Assembly (NCBI GenBank): GCA_020050375.1
Contig: JAGVKR010000416.1
Span: forward strand, 1-6,204
Reading direction: 5' to 3'
Length of the DNA stretch: 6,204 bases
From: Planctomycetales bacterium
Lineage (GTDB): Bacteria > Planctomycetota > Planctomycetia > Planctomycetales > Planctomycetaceae
Made by a program: the position numbers and the translations under genes. The notes below the pieces were generated by a model that saw only the letters and a program-made list of their open reading frames with translations, searched no databases and was not told where the DNA came from. Position 1 is the first letter of the stretch; the number at the start of each line of letters is the position of its first letter. Below, piece by piece: positions 1 through 5,720 of this stretch.

Positions 1-810
1 CGAGCCCGGTTTCAGCGTTTCGACTTTCGGGCCGCGCCCCAGCGACGGGGAGATGCAGGCCACCACATCGGAGTTTCCCAGGACCTTCAGGCTCCGCCCG
101 TGAATGACGACAGCCGCCCCTTCATCGATTCCCAGGCCGACCATGCCGGGGTGAGCGGCCAGCGCCCCCATCAGCCGCTGCTGGCGGTGCCGCGCCAGGA
201 AATGCTGGTCGACGATCGTGCCGGGCAGCAGCCCGAACCCGCGTCCCGTCACCGCTTCGGTTTCCCCTGCGCGGATCATCACCGACGACATCACTGCCGC
301 CCCGGCCGAGATTCCGCCGACCACGCCGCCGCGGCGGAGCACGTCGTGGATTTGCTGTTCCGAGGCAGTGCCGAGGTAGGTATCGGCCAGCCAGGCCTGC
401 TTGCCGCCGATGAACCAGATGCCGGTGGCCTCGGCGAGCGGTTGGACAAATTGCGGATCGTTGGCTGTCTCACGCGAGCGCGTGTGCAGGATTGTCAGTT
501 TTTGAATCTTCAAGCCGCGCCAGAACTCGAGATCCTCTTCGATTTCCTCGGTGTCGGCGGTTTCGCTCGCCGTCGTGATGACGACGATCTTCGCCTGTTC
601 GTTGCCGGCGGATTCGACGAATTGCAGCATGATGTCGTCAGACATCTCGCCGCCGCCACAGATCATCAGCGTGCCGTTGGCGGATTGCAGGTAGCGGACC
701 GTGGGCGTGTCGTCATCATCGTCGATCCCGGCGGGAACGATCAGATACGTTAAGGCGCACAGCCCAAGGATGATGGAAGAACGCCGCATTTGACTCACTG
801 AGATGTTCAT
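1..810 (-). CDS. Secreted cyanophycinase-like peptidase, S51 family (3' end outside window)
   Basis: Cyanophycinases are serine exopeptidases that cut cyanophycin (poly-Asp with Arg side chains) into beta-Asp-Arg dipeptides. The 270 residues visible carry the family hallmarks: GGKQ with Gln at about 138, the nucleophile elbow GGISAGAAV with Ser at about 168, DQHF at 201-204 followed by Arg207, Arg209 and Arg212, and GIDEG with Glu at about 230. From memory of Synechocystis CphB, the spacing of DQH, the three Arg and the Glu matches its catalytic and substrate-pocket residues, so an active enzyme is likely. The N-terminus (MRR then a hydrophobic run to about residue 27) is a signal peptide, followed by five Asp (30-34). 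ATG at 810 is preferred over the in-frame ATG at 789 because AAGGG lies about 12 bases upstream. GGKQ has Lys where GGDQ or GGNQ is usual. The true substrate is uncertain, because distant S51 members in planctomycetes may act on other peptides. Confidence 0.88.
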   Translation of the reverse strand, partial: MNISVSQMRRSSIILGLCALTYLIVPAGIDDDDDTPTVRYLQSANGTLMICGGGEMSDDIMLQFVESAGNEQAKIVVITTASETADTEEIEEDLEFWRGLKIQKLTILHTRSRETANDPQFVQPLAEATGIWFIGGKQAWLADTYLGTASEQQIHDVLRRGGVVGGISAGAAVMSSVMIRAGETEAVTGRGFGLLPGTIVDQHFLARHRQQRLMGALAAHPGMVGLGIDEGAAVVIHGRSLKVLGNSDVVACISPSLGRGPKVETLKPGS

Positions 811-841
811 AACGATGTCAGTCCCTTGACAACTGCAATCA

Positions 842-870
842 ACTGTATGGCTCGCCGGAGCTCGGGGCAA
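842..870 (-). promoter_or_regulatory. Weak candidate sigma70 promoter for the cyanophycinase-like gene
   Basis: Read on the minus strand, TTGCCC (870-865) and TACAGT (847-842) each match the -35 and -10 consensus at four of six bases, with a 17-base spacer. The start codon lies about 30 bases downstream at 810. The -35 overlaps a palindrome. This is pattern matching only, and planctomycete promoters often deviate from the E. coli consensus. Confidence 0.25.
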
Positions 871-877
871 GCCCCGA
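862..877. repeat. Short perfect inverted repeat in the divergent intergenic region
   Basis: TCGGGGCAAGCCCCGA forms a 7-bp perfect stem with a two-base loop. It lies about 52 bases upstream of the minus-strand start at 810 and overlaps the weak -35 proposed there. It could be an operator, a DNA or RNA hairpin, or one copy of a dispersed GC-rich palindrome. Nothing in the window decides between these. Confidence 0.5.
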
Positions 878-1331
878 AATCCTGCGTTTCGATTGTCTGC
901 GTGGTGGAGAGGACGGAAGGTAGTCGTTTTGAGGATTCTCGTCAATTTTTATCCGGGGACTCCACGATCTCCCGGAAAAACGGACAAAAGATCTGGATTT
1001 GGCAACGTTTCGGCAAAGATGGGCCGCGTCAGAATGAATTGCGCACGGACAACCGGTCTGCCGGATGGACTGGCAGCCGATGCTGTCGAACGAGGCAAAT
1101 GAACAACGAGAGTCGGCGTCCGATCGTCCGAAAACGCTGTCACTTAGGCGTCAGAAATGGGGCACAAACGTCAGTCGATGGCCAAAGAATCCCTTCCAGA
1201 GATGCGCTTCGTGACGAACAATCATCTCGTGGTACAGACGACACTGCGTGACTTCGCCGGGCACGCCTGTCGGGATTTTAATGCGTTGGGTGGGCGGTTC
1301 GCCCCTGCGCGCGGTACGATGGCGGGCATCC

Positions 1332-1339
1332 GAGGGGGA
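1332..1339 (+). promoter_or_regulatory. Shine-Dalgarno that fixes the start of the vWA gene
   Basis: GAGGGGGA ends six to seven bases before ATG 1346. The other in-frame ATGs (1157, 1178, 1214 and 1319) lack such a site. Starting at 1346 also puts a textbook signal peptide at the N-terminus, so the two lines of evidence agree. Confidence 0.75.
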
Positions 1340-1345
1340 ATTGCC

Positions 1346-2710
1346 ATGTTGGGTTCGCGCGGTCTGTGGAAGGGCCTGATTGCGATTGCGGTCTTCGCCC
1401 CGGTCGTGAGCTTGCTCGCGGCAGCCGACCGGAAGGCGCCGGCGAAGGACCAGTCTCCCGAGTTTCGAACGGCCAAGCGTCTCTTCGTCCAGAAGTCACG
1501 GAGCCGTCAGCCGGCCGATCGTGCCGCGGCGGTCGGGGAGCTTGGAAAAGTTCCGGGGCGCGCGGCGGCCGAATTGCTGTGGCAGTCGGCTCTCAATGAC
1601 GATTCTGTCGAGGTGCGTCAGGCGGCGGTTGAACTGCTCGCCGCCTGGCGCGATCAACCGGAGGTCTCCCAGCCGCTGCTCGATTTACTTGCCAAGACGA
1701 CGCGAAAATCGGGGATGGATCAGCGGACTTATGGACTTTTGAAGGCGTTCGGGCCGACCGAGAATTCCGAATTGCAGGGGGCCCTCCTCAAATATCTCGA
1801 CGAGTTCCTGGGAGCTCCCAAGGGGAATCAGCGGTTGATCCACACGCTGGCCGACGACTTGGGGGCTCTGGCCTATCCCGACTCTTTGCGAACGCTGAAG
1901 CTCTTTTCGCGCGCCAAATACTTTGAGAGGAACTTCGGTTACCGCCGATGTGTGCTGCAAGGCGTCGTTCGGGTTCCTGGCGACGAATCGATCACTTACC
2001 TCATCGATCAGTTGCCGAAGTTGCGAGGCTTGGTGCAATACGACGTGATCGTTCATTTGATGCGAGTCACCGGGCAGAATTTTCGCGACGACGCTGCCGG
2101 TTGGAAGGCGTGGTGGGTCGAGCAGAAGCAGATGCCTCCGAAAAAGTCCGATCCGCCGCCGGTCGGGCAGTATGGTGCGAACGGCGCCTTTTATGGGATT
2201 CCAATCGGCGCCAAACGGGTCGTCTTTGCTCTGGACATCTCCCGCAGTATGGAGCAGGGGGGGAAGATCGATGCCGCCAAGCGCGAATTGTGCGATGTGA
2301 TCCGCACGCTTCCCGCGGACGTCTTTTTCGGGATCGTCGCCTTCCATGGCCAGGTTCACGTCTGGCAGGGGGAGCTGATGCCGGCCAACGAGACAAATCG
2401 GAAGCAGGCGATCCAATCGGTGATGGCGCAGGAGACCAAGGGAGGGACCTCGTCGTACGATGCCCTCGAGGCCGCCTTCGAGCTGGAGCCCGAAGCGATC
2501 TATTTCGTGACCGACGGCGAGCCGCGAACCGGGAAGATCGTCGTTCCGGACGAGATCGTCTCCAAGATCGCCACGCTCAACCACGTGCGGCGCGTCTCGA
2601 TTCACGCGATCGGGATCGGAACCGACGAAGCCCGGAACGCCGTCTTCGGTCGCTTCCTGCGGAACCTGGCGCAAGCCGATTGGGGCGAGTACCGCTCCGT
2701 CGATCGCTGA
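1346..2710 (+). CDS. Exported HEAT-like repeat and von Willebrand factor A domain protein
   Basis: The product has 454 residues. Residues 1-27 form a signal peptide (basic start, hydrophobic LIAIAVFAPVVSLLAA, small residues at the likely cleavage site), so it should act outside the cytoplasm. Residues of about 50-260 are helical, with HEAT-like units such as DDSVEVRQAAVELLAAW (85-101). A Pro-rich linker at about 263-275 leads into a vWA domain from about 289 to the end. The MIDAS metal site is complete: DISRS (Asp297, Ser299, Ser301), Thr368 in GGTSS and Asp390 in VTDGEP. Such domains bind protein ligands through a divalent cation. HEAT-vWA proteins of this kind recur in planctomycetes, mostly without assigned function, and I do not recognise a named gene. 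The start at 1346 rests on the strong Shine-Dalgarno and the signal peptide; a longer form from 1157 would bury the signal. The upstream neighbour is divergent and hemP lies 278 bases downstream, so it is probably monocistronic. Confidence 0.9.
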   Translation: MLGSRGLWKGLIAIAVFAPVVSLLAAADRKAPAKDQSPEFRTAKRLFVQKSRSRQPADRAAAVGELGKVPGRAAAELLWQSALNDDSVEVRQAAVELLAAWRDQPEVSQPLLDLLAKTTRKSGMDQRTYGLLKAFGPTENSELQGALLKYLDEFLGAPKGNQRLIHTLADDLGALAYPDSLRTLKLFSRAKYFERNFGYRRCVLQGVVRVPGDESITYLIDQLPKLRGLVQYDVIVHLMRVTGQNFRDDAAGWKAWWVEQKQMPPKKSDPPPVGQYGANGAFYGIPIGAKRVVFALDISRSMEQGGKIDAAKRELCDVIRTLPADVFFGIVAFHGQVHVWQGELMPANETNRKQAIQSVMAQETKGGTSSYDALEAAFELEPEAIYFVTDGEPRTGKIVVPDEIVSKIATLNHVRRVSIHAIGIGTDEARNAVFGRFLRNLAQADWGEYRSVDR

Positions 2711-2785
2711 CGATGCTGGTTGCCGAACGCGCAACCGCCGCCCAGCCATTATTTGAGAACTCGTCTCATCCGGTGAGGACCCGAG

Positions 2786-2819
2786 CGGGAATTGAACAAA
2801 ATCCCGTCAAATAACGATT
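2786..2819 (+). terminator. Weak candidate terminator after the vWA gene
   Basis: CGGGA (2786-2790) pairs with TCCCG (2802-2806), and a short ATTTTTC run follows about ten bases later. A second small near-palindrome, CTCATCCGGTGAG, lies at 2765-2777. The stem is short and the T run is distant, so the call is tentative. The rest of 2711-2900 shows no gene. Confidence 0.3.
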
Positions 2820-2900
2820 TTTCAAGGGCAATTGGTGCTTCCACGGCCGCCCAGCAATTCCTTGGCTCGACCTCATTCGCGATCATTCCAATGTTCTAAG

Positions 2901-2929
2901 TTGAAATTGAATCTCAATATCATTAATAT
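2901..2929 (+). promoter_or_regulatory. Putative Fur-box-like operator overlapping a sigma70 promoter of hemP
   Basis: In a clearly AT-rich island, TTGAAATTGAATCTCAA (2901-2917) is a 17-bp palindrome: apart from the central base, only one symmetric pair (positions 5 and 13) fails to match. It resembles Fur operators of the TTGAGAATGATTCTCAA type, and further Fur-like six-base units (ATCATT, AATATC) continue to 2930. The same bases contain -35 TTGAAA (2901-2906, five of six) and -10 TAATAT (2924-2929, four of six) with a 17-base spacer. Bound Fur would therefore cover the promoter, the usual logic of iron repression. Transcription would start near 2936, leaving a leader of about 50 bases before ATG 2989. 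Seen: the palindrome and the promoter elements. Known: hemP genes are commonly Fur-controlled. Inferred: that Fur is the regulator here. Confidence 0.6.
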
Positions 2930-2988
2930 CGCCGTCGGTGCGAGTGAAACGCGTTTCTTCTCAGACCCGTCCGTACGAATCTGCGCCG

Positions 2989-3183
2989 ATGCCTGACGCT
3001 CCCGATTCCTCGCCGCCGCAAGACCCCAAGCCCGGTCTTGCCCCCGCATCCGGTGACAGCGTCCTTCCCGTCGTCCGCTCCGACGATTTGTTGAAGGGAC
3101 GCCGCGAAATCCTCATTGCCCATTGCGAAGAAGTCTACCGTCTCCGCCTGACCCGCAACGGCAAGCTGATTTTGACGAAGTGA
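2989..3183 (+). CDS. hemP: HemP family protein (hemin uptake)
   Basis: This 64-residue protein has a Pro/Asp-rich, probably disordered N-terminus (1-28) and a HemP domain filling the rest. Conserved features are SDDLLKGRRE (31-40), I-x-H (43-45) and the closing YRLRLTRNGKLILTK (50-64), very close to the family signature. HemP proteins are tied to heme and iron uptake; in rhizobia and Burkholderia, members (HmuP/HemP) help activate hemin receptor transcription. Cys46 sits where Gly or Asn is common in relatives, as I recall the family. ATG 2989 gives the usual family length. An in-frame GTG at 2938 would add 17 residues but lies almost at the predicted transcription start, so it is less likely. 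No clear Shine-Dalgarno precedes 2989. The Fur-like promoter at 2901-2929 supports iron control. No heme receptor or TonB gene is present in the window, so it stands alone. Confidence 0.87.
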   Translation: MPDAPDSSPPQDPKPGLAPASGDSVLPVVRSDDLLKGRREILIAHCEEVYRLRLTRNGKLILTK

Positions 3184-3202
3184 GGCCGGCAGCATCCGAC
3201 GC

Positions 3203-3246
3203 GCTGTGACGCCTCCCCGTTGTTGCTGTGACGCACCGCCGTTGAG
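3203..3246. repeat. Imperfect 22-bp tandem repeat, two copies
   Basis: Two adjacent 22-base units (3203-3224 and 3225-3246) both begin GCTGTGACGC and share CCGTTG near the end, with 17 of 22 positions identical. They start about 20 bases after the hemP stop and just before a second tandem repeat and the FGE remnant. Slippage or past recombination is a plausible origin. Confidence 0.6.
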
Positions 3247-3250
3247 AGTG

Positions 3251-3274
3251 CGATAGGTGCTTCGATAGGTGCTT
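3251..3274. repeat. Perfect 12-bp tandem duplication
   Basis: CGATAGGTGCTT occurs twice back to back (3251-3262 and 3263-3274), and CG follows the second copy. It abuts the left edge of the FGE-sulfatase remnant and may mark a break or slippage point formed when the remnant arose. Confidence 0.8.
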
Positions 3275-3281
3275 CGTGTCC

Positions 3282-3445
3282 CGTTGTTTCTGCGAGGGGA
3301 CGATCTATCGTTCGGCGACGACGAAAAACAATTGAACGACTACGCCTGGTTCGGTGAGACGCGCAATACGGGCAACGAATTTCCCCGGCGCGTTGGCACG
3401 AAAAAACCCAATCCCTGGGGATTCTTCGACATGCACGGGAACGTT
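3282..3445 (+). pseudogene. Internal fragment of an FGE-sulfatase (SUMF1-like) domain, decayed
   Basis: Frame +2 encodes [17 protein letters not shown], then [18 protein letters not shown], a diagnostic internal stretch of formylglycine-generating-enzyme-like domains (usual form: FGDD..L.DYAW, HPVG.K.PN.WGL.DMHGNVWEW). Just upstream, a different frame (3282-3311) reads [10 protein letters not shown], which resembles the normal preceding CRAGT segment, so a frameshift near 3308-3312 is likely. The domain breaks right after GNV: the C-terminal half, with the ASR-type motif and terminal GFR, is missing, as is the N-terminal half. About 55 residues remain of a domain that normally exceeds 200, so it cannot be active. 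Intact relatives either install formylglycine in sulfatases or are non-catalytic binding domains, and the fragment does not say which it was. It lies upstream of a sulfatase, which may be coincidence. Confidence 0.8.
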
Positions 3446-3446
3446 C

Positions 3447-3782
3447 ATTTGGGGGTGGGCGAACCTGCTCGCGGGGGATGTGCTGGCTTATGACGGCGAA
3501 ACGGCACGCGCCGTTGAAAGCCACCGCCTGGTGATCGATCGCCTCCCCGGCAGTCCTGAACGGACGTTTGCCCTGATCGGACTGGCTAAGTGCTACGCGC
3601 TCCTGGGGAAAACGGATGAAGCCCGCCGAACTTTCGAACTGGCTCACGCCCAGCCCGATTTGGGGCTCTGGACCGAACGGGGCGACGTCGACGACTGGGT
3701 TCCTCTGAACGCCACGATCGATTCGGGGATGTGCAAAACTCACGTTGCTATGGAGCTGGAGATTCTGAACAAACCCAAGTGA
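3447..3782 (+). pseudogene. C-terminal fragment of a TPR-like protein fused to the FGE remnant
   Basis: Immediately after the FGE break, frame +3 reads on without interruption for about 110 residues to TGA at 3782. It contains TPR-like helices: AVESHRLVIDRLPGSPER, then ALIGLAKCYALLGKTDEARRTFELAHA, the second close to the TPR consensus (A at 8, G-K-x-x-E-A). A Trp/Asp-containing tail ends MELEILNKPK. The reading frame of this part is well kept, but I see no credible start: GTG 3480 has its GGGGGA only one base upstream, and starts further upstream (such as 3354) would translate the FGE remnant out of frame. The simplest reading is that a deletion or rearrangement joined the middle of one gene to the end of another. 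An alternative is a recently formed chimeric gene. The function of the parent protein is not recognisable. Confidence 0.6.
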
Positions 3783-3839
3783 GAATCCGCGGTACATCGT
3801 TCGACTGCTTTGCTGGGTGTTACTTCGAGTCGGCGGTCA

Positions 3840-3869
3840 TTGACGCGACGATGGGGCGCGACGCACAAT
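3840..3869 (+). promoter_or_regulatory. Candidate sigma70 promoter for the sulfatase
   Basis: TTGACG (3840-3845, five of six) and CACAAT (3864-3869, four of six) are 18 bases apart and lie 100 bases upstream of the sulfatase ATG. The surrounding 3783-3968 stretch contains no gene. Weak support, from consensus matching only. Confidence 0.25.
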
Positions 3870-3968
3870 GGCGCGAGGTTTGGTTCGGGGGCTTCCTGTC
3901 GTGATCCGCGATCGGGGCACACGAAGTCACGATCTCCTCTCACCCGTCGGCCGATTGAAGACAGCGCC

Positions 3969-5405
3969 ATGCAGACGACATTACGGTTGCAATTCTGTGC
4001 GTTCCTTTTTCTTGCGATCGGCGCTTTGCAACTGACGGTGGCCGTGGTTGAGGCAGCAGACGGTCCCAAGGCGCAGCGCCCGAACATTGTGTTCATTCTC
4101 GCCGACGACCTCGGCTGGACCGATCTCGGTTGCCAGGGATCGAAGTACTATGAGACGCCGAATATCGATCGGCTGGCCGAGGCCGGGTTGCGGTTCACCA
4201 GTGGCTACACCTGCGGACCCAACTGCCAGCCGACCCGGGCGGCGCTGATGAGCGGCCAGTACGGGCCGCGAACCGGAGTCTACACCGTCGGGAGCATCGA
4301 GCGCTTTCCGTGGCGGACGCGGTCGCTGCGGCCCGTCGACAACGTGCAACAATTGCCGCTCGCCAAAACGACGCTTGCCGGATCTCTCAAACAAGCGGGT
4401 TATGCGACCGGCATGTTCGGCAAGTGGCACCTGGGAGACGACGAGGAGCATCATCCACTGCGGCGCGGGTTCGACGAAGCCCTCGTCACGATGGGCAAGC
4501 ATGTTGAGTTCGTCACGAAACCCAAGGTCGATTACCCTGCGGGAACGTATCTCGCCGACTTTCTGACCAACCAATCGCTCGACTTCATCCGCCGGCACAA
4601 GGACGAGCCGTTTTTTCTCTATCTGCCGCATTTCGGCGTTCACGCTCCCCACGACGCGAAGCCCGAGTTGAAGAATAAGTTTGCGACGAAACCGGCCGCC
4701 GGCGGGCACAACAATCCGACGTATGCCGCGATGATCGCCAGCGTCGACGAAAGCGTCGGGCGCGTCGTGGCGCTGCTGGACGAATTGCACCTCAGTGAAA
4801 AGACGCTGGTGATCTTCGCCAGCGACAACGGAGGGGTGGGGGGCTACACGCGCGAGGGGCTCAACACGAAAAACGAACCGACTGACAACGCTCCGCTCCG
4901 TTCCGGCAAAGGCTCGCTGTACGAGGGGGGAGTTCGCGTCCCGTTCATTTTCAAATGGCCCGGCCGCATTCCCACCGGCACGACCACCGATGTCCCGATT
5001 ATCAGCGTCGATCTCTTCCCGACGTTCCTGGAACTGGCCGGCGGCTCGCCGCCCCCCGACCAGCCACTCGACGGCGTGAGTTTTGTTTCCTGCCTGACGA
5101 GCGGCGGCCAAACTCCGCCGTCGCGCGACGCCCTCTTCTGGCATTTCCCCGGATATCTGGGAGGGGGTGACGGCTGGCGAACGACTCCGGCCGGTGCGAT
5201 TCGCGTTGGCGAATTCAAGTTGATCGAATTCTTCGAAGACGGCCGGCTCGAGCTCTATGATCTGCGCCAGGATCTCGGGCAAACGAAGAACCTCGCCTCC
5301 GCGATGCCGGAGAAAACGAAAGAGCTTCACGGCCGCCTCGTCGCCTGGCGAAAGCAGATCGGCGCCTCGATGCCGACGCCGAATGAACCGGTGGCGAAGG
5401 AGTAG
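3969..5405 (+). CDS. Secreted type I (formylglycine) sulfatase, S1 family
   Basis: It hydrolyses sulfate esters, probably on sulfated glycans, in the periplasm or outside the cell. The 478-residue product opens with a signal peptide (1-30, cleaved near VEAADG). Catalytic features appear in order: metal-binding ADDLGWTD (Asp46, Asp47); the formylglycine site CQPTR with Cys86 and Arg90, followed by AALMSG; the second signature GYATGMFGKWHLG (144-156, Lys152, His154); His225 in HFGVHAPH; ASDNGG (Asp286, Asn287); and Lys314 in RSGKGSLYEGG. The C-terminus has the usual ELYDLRQD...NLA...WR pattern. Nothing essential is missing. A second Cys (82) lies four residues before the catalytic one, as in planctomycete sulfatases with a GPNC motif. 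ATG 3969 is chosen because it starts the signal peptide and has GAAG eight bases upstream; the frame is open back to 3810 but that part looks non-coding. Maturation needs an FGE enzyme, and the only FGE sequence here is a dead fragment. The substrate cannot be predicted. Confidence 0.95.
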   Translation: MQTTLRLQFCAFLFLAIGALQLTVAVVEAADGPKAQRPNIVFILADDLGWTDLGCQGSKYYETPNIDRLAEAGLRFTSGYTCGPNCQPTRAALMSGQYGPRTGVYTVGSIERFPWRTRSLRPVDNVQQLPLAKTTLAGSLKQAGYATGMFGKWHLGDDEEHHPLRRGFDEALVTMGKHVEFVTKPKVDYPAGTYLADFLTNQSLDFIRRHKDEPFFLYLPHFGVHAPHDAKPELKNKFATKPAAGGHNNPTYAAMIASVDESVGRVVALLDELHLSEKTLVIFASDNGGVGGYTREGLNTKNEPTDNAPLRSGKGSLYEGGVRVPFIFKWPGRIPTGTTTDVPIISVDLFPTFLELAGGSPPPDQPLDGVSFVSCLTSGGQTPPSRDALFWHFPGYLGGGDGWRTTPAGAIRVGEFKLIEFFEDGRLELYDLRQDLGQTKNLASAMPEKTKELHGRLVAWRKQIGASMPTPNEPVAKE

Positions 5406-5417
5406 TCCGATTGTCGC

Positions 5418-5436
5418 CGGATTTCTCCGAAATCCG
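5418..5436 (+). terminator. Perfect hairpin after the sulfatase stop
   Basis: CGGATTTC and GAAATCCG pair perfectly around the loop TCC, starting 12 bases after the stop at 5405. No T run follows, so it is not a classical intrinsic terminator. It may still end or stabilise the sulfatase transcript. Confidence 0.5.
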
Positions 5437-5586
5437 AACGACCTCGTTCTCGCGTTTGGACAAACTCCCCCGATTCAGGATCTTTGCCGGACTCCCCCGG
5501 GTTTCGGAGTTATCGTAATCCATATCGTCGAGTGATGCTTCCTGCTGATGAGTCGCAGTCGCGCGGCGTTTGCAACGTCGGTGGTT

Positions 5587-5615
5587 TGCGGATTGGAGCT
5601 GGTGTAGAATCCGCA
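5587..5615. repeat. Inverted repeat with a TAGAAT box, upstream of the small secreted gene
   Basis: TGCGGATT (5587-5594) and AATCCGCA (5608-5615) are perfect 8-bp arms around a 13-base loop. TAGAAT (5605-5610), five of six to a -10 box, overlaps the right arm, but no good -35 lies 16-18 bases upstream. It could be an operator over a promoter or an RNA hairpin in the leader of the gene at 5721. Confidence 0.4.
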
Positions 5616-5720
5616 GCGTTGCGGCACGTTCGGGCGCGATCGGATTGCTGGCGAGGAATGCTGCCCGGCGCTGCTCTCCGGCGGACGAGTCCGTTATTGG
5701 CACTCCGAGGAATCACTCCG

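Larger units (their letters stand above)
811..1345. other. Divergent intergenic region, no supported gene
   Basis: This gap of about 535 bases lies between the starts of two divergent genes. Open frames cross it (for example 826-1251 and the upstream extension 1157-1345), but their translations have no recognisable motif, no signal peptide and no good ribosome binding site. It holds the palindrome at 862-877 and the weak minus-strand promoter. TTTAAT at 1277-1282 could be a -10 for the plus-strand gene, but no good -35 accompanies it. No tRNA or riboswitch-like structure was recognised. Confidence 0.6.
5406..5720. other. Intergenic region without a supported gene
   Basis: This stretch of about 315 bases holds the hairpin at 5418-5436, two copies of ACTCCCCCG (near 5464 and 5490), the inverted repeat at 5587-5615 and the ribosome binding site of the next gene. 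Open frames in both directions cross it, but their Arg/Ser/Pro-rich translations look like read-through of GC-rich DNA and have no motif. Confidence 0.55.

Noticed and set aside
100..753. Plus-strand open frame of 217 codons
   Set aside because: It overlaps the antisense strand of the cyanophycinase-like gene, whose catalytic motifs are unmistakable. Its His/Asp/Arg-rich translation is a mirror artefact.
826..831. Perfect TTGACA on the plus strand as a -35 box
   Set aside because: No acceptable -10 lies 16-18 bases downstream. It also lies in the leader of the minus-strand gene.
826..1251. Open frame of 141 codons in the divergent intergenic region
   Set aside because: No ribosome binding site, no recognisable motif, and a Ser/Arg-rich composition that fits non-coding DNA.
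1157..1345. N-terminal extension of the vWA protein by 63 residues
   Set aside because: It would place a strong signal peptide internally and lacks a ribosome binding site. ATG 1346 has GAGGGGGA at ideal spacing.
1685..2749. Long minus-strand open frame (354 codons) opposite the vWA gene
   Set aside because: It is antisense to a gene with a clear signal peptide, repeats and MIDAS motif, and its translation shows no domain. High GC in the opposite strand keeps the frame open.
1948..2814. Plus-strand open frame of 288 codons overlapping the vWA gene
   Set aside because: Arg-rich frame-shifted reading of the vWA gene with no motif of its own.
3810..3968. Upstream extension of the sulfatase frame (53 codons)
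   Set aside because: Arg/Ser-rich translation without a motif; the signal peptide starts at 3969.
3981..5330. Long minus-strand open frame (449 codons) opposite the sulfatase
   Set aside because: Shadow of the sulfatase coding frame. The translation is Arg/Gly/Val-rich with no motif.
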